From assembly GCF_000715075.1 (NCBI RefSeq), contig NC_134080.1, forward strand, positions 32,096,758 through 32,160,757: a stretch of 64,000 nucleotides of DNA, written 5' to 3'. Shown here piece by piece: positions 46,228-57,900 of the stretch. The DNA is from Nicotiana tabacum (lineage: Eukaryota > Streptophyta > Magnoliopsida > Solanales > Solanaceae). How positions within the stretch are numbered: position 1 is the stretch's first letter; each line of letters starts with the position of its first letter. A program made the translations under genes and the position numbers. Below the pieces are notes generated by a model. It was not told the origin of the DNA, ran no database searches, and saw only the letters and a list, made by a program, of their open reading frames with translations.

Positions 46228-47113
46228 ACCAATGATGATCCGGTGGTGTGTGAGTTCTTATGGAAGAACATCTTTACCCACTTTGGGACACCTCTAGTGC
46301 TTATCAATGATAATGGGTCACACTTTGTAAACAAGCAATTTGTTGTATTGCTGTCCAAGTATGGGGTCACACACAAAATTGGAACCCCGTACTATGCCCA
46401 AACTAGTAGGCAAGTTGAAGTGGCTAACCAAGAGCTTAAACGAATTATTGAAAAAACAGTTAGTGCTTCTCTTAAGGATTGGTCTTTAAAGTTGAATGAA
46501 ACTCGATGGGTGTATAAAACTGCGTTCAAAACAACCATAGGGACTTCACCGTTCAAATTAGTGTATGAAAAATCGTGTCTCCTATATATTGAGATAGAAC
46601 ATAAAGCTTATTGGGAAATTAAGATGTTTAATCTTGATCTTAGTCTTGCAGGTGAACACAAATTGTTGCAGATGAATGAATTGGAGGAGTTTAGATTGGA
46701 TACGTATGAAAATGCACGAATCTTTAAGGAGAAGACATACCGAAAATATATTTATGAAGTTTCCAATTTTTTTATTGATTGACATCAACTCTAGACTCTT
46801 GCCCCAAGAAATAAATTAATGAAGAGGTGACATAATCGCCTGATTAAACCAAAGGAGTTTCATGAAGGGGACAAGGTCTTACTATATAATAGTAGACTTA
46901 GGTTGTTCCCTAAAATATTTCAAGTCAAGGTGGGCAGGTCCGTATGTGGTGAAACATGTCTCACCATATGGCGCCATTGAGATCCAACATGAGGAAGGGA
47001 ATGAGAGCTTTAAAGTGAATGGGAACAAGTTGAAACCGTATCTTGTTGGAGGATTTGACAAGCAATCCTCTAGTATCGTGATTAAATTAGCCTCAGTGAC
47101 TGAGTCAAGCTGA
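46228..47113 (+). pseudogene. Athila-type integrase C-terminal half
   Basis: DPVVCEFLWKNIFTHFGTP and INDNGSHFVNKQF are followed by QVEVANQELKRIIEKTV, DWSLKLNETRWVYKTAF and SPFKLVYEKSC. A frame break near 46780 leads to FHEGDKVLLYNSRLRLFP, then SRWAGPYVVKHVSPYGAIEI. These are hallmarks of Athila-group integrase. The first catalytic Asp is not present. Confidence 0.88.
46862..47113 (+). pseudogene. Athila pol terminal segment after frameshift
   Basis: The reading frame passes to a second one near 46920, giving the C-terminal SH3-like part of integrase (YGAIEIQHEEGNESFKVNG, LKPYLVGGFD) and ending in TESS. It is a continuation of the entry at 46228, listed apart because of the shift. Confidence 0.75.
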
Positions 47114-47271
47114 CGACTATAGCTTAGAACTGCGTCTAACCCTTTTTCTTGCTTTTGTAGAATATTTTAGATAATTGTACATTAGGATTATTAGAGTGTA
47201 TGAGTTTTGAAATTTATTTGGGCAGATATGAGCATGATTTGGACACAAAATAAGTATATAATAGAGTGGGG

Positions 47272-47480
47272 ATGTAACCCGAGAGCTAAAAAGCGAATAA
47301 GAGTCGAACTCTGAGAATATCGCACTAGCACGCCGCATGGCGCGGTACGCTAGCAGTGATGCAAAAACCTGACAGAAATGAGCTCTCTAAAAATCCCCAC
47401 TACCGTGCTGCGTGGGGAGGCAGTACAATTTGCGGTCAGAAATTTTAAAATAAAATAAAAATTTGAAAAAAGAAACGCCC
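47272..47480 (+). repeat. LTR-like GC hairpin block between pol and env-position ORF
   Basis: A purine run AGAGTGGGGA is followed by TGTAACCCGAG, then ACGCCGCATGGCGCGG and ACCGTGCTGCGTGGGG. The same succession (CTCTGAGAA, CGCGCCGCATGTGGCG, CTCTGAAAATC, CACGCGGTGCATGGC) occurs in the 3' LTR at 62960-63080. It therefore looks like a decayed LTR or an LTR-derived internal promoter. Confidence 0.55.
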
Positions 47481-48549
47481 AGCCTTTTATTCTCTTTCTT
47501 ACCCGATTCCCTACCCCACTTTCCCCCAAATCCCTTATTCTCTCTTCTCAAACTTTTCTCTTTCTCACCCCAAAATCCTTACTTCTTCCTCAAATCATTC
47601 TTCTTTTCCACTCCTATCATCTTCATTACTCATCAAGATAAGCTCTCTCTTCTCATATCTCCTCTTTTTAGTAGTAATTTTAGGTAGTTTAGTTAATACC
47701 TCTAGGCTCTAACCCTAGGTAGTTTTTCATTTTTTCGTTAATATTCATATTTTGGTCAAAATTTGTGCTTAAACTTGTGGGGTTTTCATTATTCTTTATG
47801 TGGATGATTTTTGGTATGTTTTGGTGGCATTGGAGTTATTTTGTGATGAAGTTTGGTGAGGTTGCCTATATGGCCAAAAATTGGTGAATTGTGTGTAAAA
47901 TATATGCACTTTGTGCTATTATAAAGATGTGGTTGTGTTGGGTGGTGCATTTGATGTTGTTGTATGGTTGTTCTAACCCATTTTTAGCTGAAATATGATG
48001 GTGAAAGATTTGCCTATAATGTGTTTCTTGAATTGCCTTAGCGACATAAATTGTGTTATTGTTGCTAATTTGGAAGGGAATTGCCTTGTTGGACGTATTG
48101 CTAGATGATAAATATGGGGTGGCGGTCATATGTTAATTTTCTGAACTTGTAAAGTGTTAGCCCCGAGTGCTAATCGACTGCCCACTCCATTGTTTTCCTA
48201 ATTGCTACTTGAGATGTTCGATTCATGTTAAGTACTTGTGTAGTGTTGTATTGTAAATTCTTAATTTTGTTAGTAGTAAATTTGTGTAACTTCTTAATTT
48301 TATTTTCTTAGTTACTAGTTTCGCTTCTTGATTTTGTACTTTACAATAGTGTAGTGTAATAGTTGATTGCATTGTTATAATGTTATGATGGTGGTGGGGT
48401 AAGCTAGTGAAGATGTGTGAAGTGTTTCAATGGGGTAGTCTGAGTCCCCAATATACATTGTACTTGTGACATGCCAATGACATAAGTGTGGGGTGGTCAC
48501 CTCATTTGGTCTTGCCTTTTGTTTTAAATGTTGTGGCTAATTGTGTTCA
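47481..48549 (+). other. CT-rich leader-like region with splice-like acceptor
   Basis: CT-rich sequence (47480-47650) resembles a 5' leader. AT-rich DNA follows, ending CATCTTATGCAG at 48559 just inside the env-position ORF. No ORF longer than chance is seen. Confidence 0.4.
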
Positions 48550-49772
48550 TCTTATGCAGGTACCATATCTCGCCGCCCTAGCAAATGTGCTAACACAAGT
48601 TCCTTCGAGGTTGCCTCTAGTAGTCAGAGAGGTAGTAGGCAGGCACCACCCCCGACCCAGTGGAGGAGGAAATGAAGCACATTGATCCAGATGCAGACGT
48701 GGTCCTGGTTTTCAAGTATGGCATTCAGGCTGTGCCAGCTTATACTAGAAATTGGTACAGGACCTTTATTCCTGCGGTGAACCTCGACCCGGAAGTTGGT
48801 ATAGATGATGGCAAGCTAGTTTGGCAGCACTCTGGGATATACAACAACATCAGATACTTGGGTTTTGAAATTTTATTCCATCCCGGTTAGCCGGTGAACA
48901 TGAACTTGGTAAAGGAGTTCTATGCCTACTAGCAACCTAAGGCCAGTTTGGATGCATTGTATGAGGTGCAAGTGACCGGAAAAATGATCCCTTTTTCCTC
49001 GTAGATGATAAATCACATTATGGGGTTCGCGGAGCACTCTTATAAGTTGTTCTAGAGATTCTTGTGTTGGCCCAACTATCCTGCTATTAGGTGCCAACTA
49101 TGTGGAGTTGATTCTCTTGCACGTGGATGATGGATGCTAATGAGTTCCACAAAGACATGAAGAAGAGTAATTTCTAATGTCCCGCCAGGGTTCTTCTCCG
49201 GTTGATTAATACAAAGATTATGCCTACCCAGAGCGACATTGATGTCTCAAGGGTGAATGCGTCTCATTTATGCCACTTGACCCGGATGAAGTTTGATCTT
49301 GGCAAGATTATGTTTGAGCACATGGTTCGAGTACGACCATTTGGGGCCCCCGACTTTATAACCCGGGCATGATCACTCGACTTCTGCGGACGCACCACGT
49401 GGAGGAGGAGTATCTTTATAATCAGATGATTCTGGTGTCGTATCCTATTCATGCTTTTGATATCACAGTTGTGATAGACCCCCCTTATGTTGTTGTTCTT
49501 GTGGAGCAGAGATTGCTTCATGTTAAGGAGATACTGCAACTACTATTTGCTGATATGCGCATTTGCGCTGCTCGAGGGTAGACTGACTTAGCAGAACTGC
49601 AGAAGGACCACCCCCTCTCTGCTGTCACTCAACAGTGGTTGGGCTTAGCAGAGGGAGCACATATGCCATCGAATGAGGATGCAAACTCTTTTCCTGCTGC
49701 TGATGAGGAGTACCTACACACCTTTGAGGGTGTTGATGAGGATTAGGCCGAGGGCATCAGAGAGTTACCTTT
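48550..49772 (+). pseudogene. env-position ORF of Athila-like element (plant transposon protein type)
   Basis: Frames read PSKCANTSSSRLPLVVREV, DADVVLVFKYGIQAVPAY and TRNWYRTFIPAVNLDPEV, then YLGFEILFHPG. After a stop come PVNMNLVKEFYAY and GKMIPFSS, then RVLLRLINTKIMPTQSDID and FDLGKIMFEHMV, and lastly an acidic end (EEYLHTFEGVDED). I recall such proteins as putative plant transposon proteins of Athila-type elements. No signal peptide or clear membrane segment is visible. About ten stops. Element D interrupts just after it. Confidence 0.65.
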
Positions 49773-50457
49773 TGTGATGACCCGGCTAGTCGTCTCATGA
49801 GTTACCACTCTACTTCCCCTATTTCTGCATCTTTATGCTTTGTTTATCAGTGTTATGTGGTATCGGGTTGGTCGGATCGAGTTCGGAAAGGATTTGGTAA
49901 GGTTTGAGACACTTAGTCTTTTTAGAGTGAGTTTAAGTTGCAAAAGTCAACCGGATGTTGACTTGTATGTTACAGGGCTCGGATATGAGTTCCAATGGTT
50001 CGGTTAGCTTCGGGAGGTGATTTGGGATTTAGGAGCGCGATCAGAATGAGTTTTGGAGGTTCAGAGTAGATTTAGGCTTGAATTGGTGAAGTTGATATTT
50101 TGGCGATTTTCGATTGGTAGGAAAGATTAAGGCTTGATAGTTGTAATAGTTCCGTTGTGTCATTTGGGACATATGTGCAAAATTTCAGGTCATTCAGACG
50201 TGGTTTGGTTGGGTTTTTGATCAAAAGCGGAATCCAGAAGATTTTGGGAACTTAGGCTTGAATCCGGTGTGTTTTGGTTGATTTGATGTTGTTTGAGGTA
50301 TTTTGAAGATTGGTACAAGTTTGAATAAGGTTTTGGGATACGTTAGTGCTTTTGGTTGAGGTCCCGGGGGCCTCGGGGTGATTTCGGAAGGTTGACGGGG
50401 AGTTTGAGGAATTGTTGCAACTGCAGATTGGTGTTGCTTCTGGTATTTCCACACTTG

Positions 50458-50735
50458 TGGATTGGGGACCGTAGGTGCGATGCCGCATGTGCGGAAGTCG
50501 AGTCGCAGAAGTAGAAGGAACCTCAGAAGCGGTTAAGGGACCGCAGAAGCGGTTAAGGGACCGCAGAAGCGGTTAAGGGACCGCATCTACAAAGGCGCAG
50601 GTGCGATATAGTTCATCGCAGATGCGAAACCTGGGGACTTAAGTGATTTCCGCAGAAGCGGATGAATAACCACAAATGCGGTACCGCAGAAGTGGTAAAT
50701 AGGGCCGCAGATGCGAAAATGCCTGGGTAGAAGGT
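50458..50735 (+). repeat. hairpin-word cluster in element D 5' LTR
   Basis: Words such as CCGCAGAAGCGG, CGCAGATGCG and GCCGCATGTGCGG with CCGC/GCGG or CGCA/TGCG stems, 0.69-0.96 kb from the LTR start. A 20-bp unit with ACCGCAGAAGCGG is repeated three times at 50521-50580, but occurs once in the 3' LTR. Confidence 0.9.
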
Positions 50736-51714
50736 ATAAATTGTGCTCTTCGCGATGTTGAGCTATTTTCACCATTTCTAATTCGGCTTGGGAGCTTTTT
50801 GGACGATTTTGAAGAGGGATTTCAAGGGAACTTCATTGAGGTAAGGAATTTGGACCTAAAACTCGTTCCTATGCTAATATTTCACGGATTAGAGCTTTGA
50901 TTGATGGAATTTAAGGGCTAAAATTGGGGAAACTAGGTCTTGGAAACTTAGACCTTTGCTTGAGTATTTGAAGGACCATTTGAGGTCGGATTTTAGAACT
51001 TTTGATATGTATGAACTCGTGGGGAGATAAGAAAGCTATTGATGTAAAAATTATCGAATTTCGAGATGTGGGCCCGGGGTCGAGTTTGGCCAATTTCAGA
51101 ATTTTTGGTATTATTTGATTGTTTTCGCTTGGGCTTCGTTCCCTTAGCATATTTTGACGTCATGATTCTAATTTTGAATAGATTCGACGCGAGTGGAGGC
51201 CAATTCGAGGGGCAAAGGCATCGCGAAGTAGTATTTTCGCTGGTTTGAGGTAAGTAACCATTGTAAATCTGGAACTGAGGGTACCAAACCCTGGAATTTG
51301 ACTTGTTTTGATAAATGCGGTGACGCGCATGCTAAGTGACGAGCGTGTGGGCGTGCACCAGTAGGGATTGTGACTTGGTCCGTTCCGTAGAGACTATTAA
51401 GCCGCATATTTGATTTGGAATCTCATATTATTCTGTACTTTAGTCATTTATACTCTATTATGGGTTGTATCCCATGTTTGGGGCCTTGTGGCGACCTGTT
51501 GAGACCCTTAAGGGCATTTTTACTGTTTTTCCTCACTTTACTTGTTGAAAGCATAGCCTTAGTCATGTTTATACCTGTTTAAATGTTTAAAACTGGTTTT
51601 ATCAGTCCACTTCTAATTGTGTGGACTGTTTGGGCTGAGTTCCCTAATTTTTATTGTTGTGCCCGAGAGGCTGTGAGGTTAATGACTGAGAGAGGTTGAG
51701 AACCTAATATTGGG

Positions 51715-51925
51715 GATATTATATGTATATATTATGGATTGGGCTGCACGTCGTAGTGATATATATTTGATCGGGTTGCACGCCGCAAAGATAACGATAT
51801 ATATATATATATTGGATCGGGATGCACGCCGCAGCGATATGACGTTTGGGCTGTAGGAGCCCCTCCATAGTCTATACACCCCCAGTAAGCGTAGTCGACT
51901 ATAAATTATGTACCGGGCTGCACGC
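51715..51925 (+). repeat. second tandem array in element D 5' LTR
   Basis: Roughly 30- to 55-bp irregular units with GGGCTGCACGCCGCAGCGAT, i.e. GCTGC/GCAGC arms, separated by ATATAT tracts. The partner is at 59855-60020. Confidence 0.82.
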
Positions 51926-52730
51926 CACAACGGTTATTATGATTTCTATTATTATGAGATATTAATGAGCCTGAGTGTTGAGAGTGAGTACTGAGTGACG
52001 AGAGTGAGTCACGAGTGACTGAGAGGCTGCCCGAGAGGCCATGTTCTGAGTGATACCTTGTTTGAGGGGCCCAGTTATGATATTTTCACTAATTTCACTC
52101 TTCTTTTAAAAATAGTCTTTGTTGGAAAAATTGCTAAGTATATGATTTCAAGTGTTTAAACTGAAGTTGATAATTTTACGATGAAACTGGTTTTAAACTG
52201 TGAAATGGATTTGTTATCCTATTGTTTATTCAGTTATATGATTTTTAACTGCTCGTCACTACTTTCAGACCTTATTTACTTTAGTTACTTACTAAGTTGG
52301 CATACTCACGTTACTCCCTACACCTTGTGTGCAGATTTAGGTGCCCGAGTGGTAGAGTGAGGGTCCTCAGCTGATCCAGAGGTTGCCGGAGATTTCAAGG
52401 TAGCTGCATGGCATTCGCAACCCTGTTTTCTCCTTCTTATCTTGTTCTTTTCCGTATTTTTCTATACTTTTGGTTGTATCAGACAGTCAGTTATGTAATA
52501 GAGGCTCTAGACTCATGACACCAGATATTTGAGGCTGCATAGTTTTCATGTTTTATTTGAGTTTCGCATATGTAATTGTGTTTTATATGCTTATTATGAA
52601 AATTTGGTATTTAAACCTGTGTTAGAAGATGGTTTTATAAAAGGAATTTGTTGTAGTTAAATGGTTTGGGTTGGCTTGCCTAGTAATATGATAGGCGCCA
52701 TCACGACCGGATATTTCGAGCCGTGACAAG

Positions 52731-52743
52731 TTGGTATCAGAGT
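52731..52743 (+). other. primer binding site of element D
   Basis: TTGGTATCAGAGT, initiator-Met type with one change, two bases after the LTR. Confidence 0.92.
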
Positions 52744-52929
52744 CTAGGTTACATAGGTCTCGCGAATCATGAGCCGGTTTAGTAGAGTCTCGCAGATCGG
52801 TACAGAGACGTTTGTATTTATCCTCGAGAGGCTACAGAACCTTTAGGAAAAACTTCATATTCTTGAAATTTTTGTCGTGCGAATCTATTGATCCGAATAC
52901 TAAACCTCTGTTATTCCATTCTCTCACAG

Positions 52930-54430
52930 ATGGTGAGAACAAGTGCTACCGGGTAGGATGGACGACTGCCAGTACCTCCAGCTGAGGCCACCAGAGGCCG
53001 AGAACGCGGTCGAGGCCGTGGTAGGGGCAGAGCAGCTAGGGCAGCACCTGCGAATCCACCAGCTTCCCCAGTTCAGGATTAGGTCCTAGCTGTGGACGCT
53101 ACAGCAGCACCAGTTCAGGCACCAGCTGTGCCTATTATGATTCCAGGCCTTTAGGAGGCTCTAGCTCATATCTTATCAGTGTGTACCGATTTAGCTCAGG
53201 TGGTTTCAGTTACTACGGTCACAACTACTTCTCAGGCCGGGGGAGGCACCCAGACTCCCGTTGCTCGCACACCTGAGAAGGTTGTGCAGAGACTCCAGAC
53301 ACCAGGGGCACCTCCAGCCCAGCCGGTTGCACAAGCTCTAGAGTTTGTGGTACCAGTTATGCCGGACGACAAGCAGCGTCGACTAGAGAGGTTTGGTAGA
53401 CTCAAGCCTCCGACTTTTAGTGTTGTAGAGGGTGAGGATGCCCAGGGTTTCTTAGACAAGTGCCAGAGGATTCTTCATATAGCGGGGATTCTAGAGACCA
53501 GTGGTGTAGCTTTTACCACCTTTCAGTTTTCTAGGGCTGCCTTCACTTGGTGGGAGGCATATGAGAGACGTAGGCCTGTTGGTGCAGCGCCCCTTACTTG
53601 GCAGCAGTTCTCTGTTCTCTTTCTAGAGAAGTATGTGCCACAGTCTCGCCGAGAAGAGCTGCACAGGCAGTTCGAGCAGTTGTATCAGGGAGATATGATT
53701 GTGACAAAATATGAGATATGGTTCTCTGAGTTAGCTCGTCATGTGGTCTGGTTGGTTCCGACAGATTGAGAGAGGATTATGAGGTTTGTTAATGGTCTCA
53801 TATATTAGCTTCGGATTCTCATGACTAGGGAGAGGGTGACGGGTGCTACCTTCAAGGAGGCTCTTGACATCACCGGTGAGATTGAGTCGGTTCGCTGCTA
53901 GGAGCGAGAAGAGAGAGAGGCCATGAGGCCTCGGGGATCTGGTAGATTTAGTGGTGCTCCTTCGAGGGGTCAATTCCAGCAGGGCAGAGGCCGCCCATCC
54001 AGACAGGCTCATTCAACTCACCCAGGTAATTGTGAGGCATCATCGGGTCATGGTTCTCACAGTTCTCATGAGGGCCACTCCTCACTCAGTGCCCTTCTAG
54101 CCTAGAGTTCATCTCGTGCTCCATCAGTGCAGGGTTCTTCCATGCCAGGTCCTTCTACTGGTCATTCCGGTGCCAGGGGTTTCCTTCAATCCCCATCTCC
54201 AGCACTGGGAAGTTGTTATGAGTGTGGAGAGTTTGGGCATATGAGGAGGCAGTGTCCTCATCTTCATGATGATCAGTCTCAGCAGAGGGGTCAACCCTCG
54301 ACTTCTGCTCCAGTTACTTTACCACCCGCCCAGCCAGCTAGGGCTAGAGGTTAGTCAGCCAGGGGTCGCCCTAGAGGGGGAGGTCGATCAGGTGGTGGTC
54401 AGGCCCGTTTCTATTCCCCCTAGGTACACC
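52930..54430 (+). pseudogene. element D gag, one frame with nine nonsense codons
   Basis: From MVRTSATG at 52930 the same frame stays readable to about 54425. Nonsense codons lie at 52954, 53080, 53152, 53767, 53806, 53899, 54103, 54352 and 54421; all but 53767 (TGA) are TAG. The gag domain includes RLERFGRLKPPTFSVVEG, DAQGFLDKCQRILHIAG, WQQFSVLFLEKYVPQ and YQGDMIVTKYEIWF. The knuckle CYECGEFGHMRRQC lies near 54214. Frame retention with many stops points to point decay rather than rearrangement. Confidence 0.92.
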
Positions 54431-56470
54431 AGATGTTGTTGCTGCTTCAGATGCCGTGATTTCAAGTATTGTTTCAGTCTGCCACAGAGATGCCTCTGTA
54501 TTATTTGATCCCGGTTCCACCTTTTCTTATGTGTTATCATACTTTGCTCGTTATCTGGATACGCCCCATGAGTCTCTTATTTCACCTATTCATGTATCTA
54601 CTCCAGTGGACGATACCATTATTGTAAACCGTGTGTACCGGTCATGTGTGGTGACTATTGGGGGTCTAGAGACCCGAGTGGATCTTTTATTATTGTATAT
54701 GGTGGATTTCGATATCATTTTGGGCATGGACTGGTTATCTCCGTGTCATGCTATTCTGTACTATCATGCCAAGACAGTCACATTGGATATACCGGGTTTG
54801 CCACAGATTGAGTGGTGAGGTTTGACTGATTATGTTCCCAGTAGAGTGATCTCATTCTTTAAGGCCCAGCGTATGGTTGGGAAGGGATGTCTTTCGTATC
54901 TAGCCTTTGTGAGGGATGTCGGAGCTGAGACTCCCAGTATTGATTCTGTTCCAGTTGTGAGGGATTTTCCCAATGTGTTTCCTGCAGACCTGCCAGACAT
55001 GCCACCGAACAGGGATATTGATTTTGGTATTGACCTGGTGCCAAGCACTCATTCCATTTCTATTCCGATGTATCATATGGCACCAACGGAGTTGAAGGAA
55101 TTAAAAGAGCAGCTTCAGGAACTCCTCGATAAGGGGTTCATTTGGCCTAGTGTGTCACCTTGAGGTGCGCCAGTTCTATTTGTGAAGAAGAAGGATGGCA
55201 CTATGAGGATGTGCATTGATTATAGGCAATTGATTAAAGTAACAATTAAGAACAAGTATCCTTTGCCTCGCATTGATGATTTATTCGACTAACTTCAGGG
55301 AGTGAAAGTATTCTCCAAGATTGATCTCCGTTCGCTCTATCATCAGTTGAAGATCAGGGACTCAGATATTCTTAAGACAGCTTTCAGAACCCGATATGGT
55401 CATTATGAGTTCTTGGTGATGTCTTTTGGGCTGACCAATGCCCAGCAGCATTCATGCATTTGATGAACAGTGTGTTTCGTCCTTATCTTGACTCATTTGT
55501 CATAGTCTTCATTGATGATATTCTGGTATATTCGCGTAGTCAAGAGGAGCACGCGGAGCATTTGAGAGTCATGTTGCAGAGATTGAGAAAGGAGAAGCTT
55601 TATGCAAAATTCTCCAAGTGTGAGTTTTGTCTCAGTTCAGTGGCTTTCTGGGGGCACGTGATGTCCAGCGAGGGTATTTAGGTTGATCTGAAGAAGATAG
55701 AGGCGGTTCAGAGTTGACCCAGACCATCCTCAACCATAGAGATTCGCAGCTTTCTTGGTTTGGCAGGCTATTATCGCTGGTTTATTAAGAGATTCTCATC
55801 TATCGCATCACCCTTGACCAAGTTGACTCAGAAAGGTGATTCATTTGTATGGTCGGACGAGTGTGAGAAGAGCTTTCAAAAACTCAAGACAGCTTTGACC
55901 ACAGCTCCAGTGTTAGTTTTGCCATCAGCTTCAGGTTCATATACCGTGTATTGTGATGCTTCGAGAGTTGGTATTGGTTGTGTTTTGATGTAGGAGGGTA
56001 GAGTTATTTCTTATGCTTCTCATCAATTGAAGCCCCATAAGAAGAACTACCTCATTCATGATTTGGAGTTGGCTACCATAGTTCACACGTTGAAAGTTTA
56101 GAGGCATTACTTTTATGGTGTGTCTTGTGAGGTGTTTACTGATCATCGTAGCCTCCAGCACTTGTTCAAGCAGAAGGATCTCAATTTGAGGTAGCGAAGG
56201 TGGTTGGAGTTGCTTAAGGATTATGATATCACTATATTGTACCATCCAGGGAAGGCCAATGTGGTGGTCGATGCTTTGAGCCGAAAGGCGGTGAGTATGG
56301 GGAGTTTGGCATATATTCCAGTTGGGGAAAGACCTCTTGCGGTTGATGTTCAAGCCTTGTCTAATCGGTTTGTGAGCTTAGATGTTTCGGAGCCAGTCGG
56401 GTATTGGCTTGCAAGGTTTCTCGGTCTTCCTTATATGATTGCATTAGAGAGCGCTAGTACGATGATCCAC
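54431..56470 (+). pseudogene. element D protease, RT and RNase H
   Basis: Protease: SVLFDPGSTFSYVLS and DIILGMDWLSP (54500-54760). [47 protein letters not shown] and FIDDILVYS (55509-55535), then FLGLAGYYRWFI. RNase H: YTVYCDASRVGIGCVLM, HDLELATIV, TDHRSLQHLF, VVVDALSRK. Nonsense codons lie at 54816, 55161, 55290, 55679, 55715, 55991, 56099 and 56192. One C is missing near 55440, shifting the frame, and a second shift falls near 56440. Confidence 0.93.
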
Positions 56471-57900
56471 ATTTGCTTGACCTTAAGGACAGAGCTCAGC
56501 ATGATGATGTCAGAGATGTGACCATTGGTGATGATGGGGTGTTGAGGATGCAGGGCCAGATTTGTGTGCCCAATGTAGATGGGCTTCAGGAGTTGATTCT
56601 GGAGGAGGCCCATAGCTCGCGGTATACCATTTATCCGGGTGCCACGAAGATGTATTAAGATCTGAGACAACATTATTGGTGGAGAAGAATGAAGAAAGAC
56701 ATTGTGGGATTTGTAGCTCAGTGTCTCAATTGTCAGCAGGTGAAATATGAGCATCAGAGACCGGGTGGCTTGCTTCAGCAGATAGATATTCTAGAGTGGA
56801 AGTGGGAAAGGATCACTATGGACTTTATTGTTGGACTTCTACAGATTTTTAGAAAGTTCGATGCTATTTGGGTGATTGTGGATCGGCTGACCAAGTTCGT
56901 GCACTTCATTCCTGTGTGTACTACCTATTCTTCAAAGCGGTTGGCAGAGAGCTATATCCAGGAGATTGTATGGTTGCATGGTATCCCAGTGTCCATCATT
57001 TTAGATAGGGGCACTCAGTTTACTTCGTAGTTTAGGAGGTCTGTGCAGCGAGAGATGGGTACTCAGGTTGAGTTGAGCACAACTTTTCACCCTTAGACGG
57101 ACGGACAGTCCGAGCGCACTATTCAGATATTGGAGGACATGTTGCGTGCTTGTGTCATTGATTTTAGAGGGTCATGGGATCAGTTTCTACCGCTTGCAGA
57201 GTTTGCTTATAACAACAGCTACTAGTCGAGTATTCAGATAGCTCCATATGAGGCTTTGTATGGGAGGCGGTGTAGATCTCCAGTTGGTTGGTTCGAGCCC
57301 GATGAGGCTAGGCTATTGGGGATAGACCTGGTGCAGGATGCTTTAGAAAAGGTGAAGGTAATTCAGGAGAGGCTTCGTACCGTGCAGTCGAGGCAAAAGA
57401 GTTATGCTGATAGGAAGGTTCGAGATGTGTCTTACATGGTTGGCGAGAAGGTTCTGTCGAAGGTTTCACCCATGAAGGGTGTTATGAGATTTGGGAAGAA
57501 AGGGAAATTGAGTCCTTGGTTTATTGGGCCTTTTGAGGTTCTTCGGAGGATTGGGGAGGTGGCTTATAAGCTTGCTTTGCCACCCAGCTTGTCGAGTGTA
57601 CATCCGATATTTCATGTTTCTATACTCCAGAAGTATATTAGAGATCCGTCTCATGTTTCTGATTTCAGCACGGTTCAGTTGGATGATGATTTGACTTATG
57701 ATGTGAAGCCAGTAGCTATTTTGGGTCATCAAGTTCGAAAGTTGAGGTCAAAGGATATAGCTTCGGTGAAAGTGTAGTGGAGAGGTCGGCCCATGGAGGA
57801 GGCTACCTGGGAGACCGAGCGGGAGATGTGGAGCAGATATCCTCACCTGTTTGAGGCTTCATGTATGTTTCTTGACTCGTTCGAGGACGAACGTTTGTTT
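56471..57900 (+). pseudogene. element D integrase with chromodomain-like end
   Basis: The zinc-binding region HSSRYTIYPGATKMY lies before a TAA at 56655, then CLNCQQVKYEHQRPGGLL. The core has MDFIVGLLQ, VDRLTKFVHFIPV and ILDRGTQFTS, then [16 protein letters not shown]. The C-terminus is [51 protein letters not shown], then EEATWETEREMWSRYPHLF, ending FEDERLF. TAG at 57028, 57094, 57223 and 57775. The WRG...EEATWE block resembles a chromodomain. Confidence 0.93.
57879..57892 (+). promoter_or_regulatory. AGGA-loop inverted repeat before 3' LTR (element D)
   Basis: GTTCG-AGGA-CGAAC, 21 nt before the LTR at 57914, overlapping the FEDER codons. Confidence 0.78.

Larger units (their letters stand above)
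49773..52728 (+). repeat. 5' LTR of element D
   Basis: 2956 bp, TGTGATGACCCGG to GCCGTGACA. It holds the hairpin-word cluster (50458-50735), a TATAAAT at about 50737, a TGAGGTAAGG donor-like site at about 50840 and the second array (51715-51925). Confidence 0.94.
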
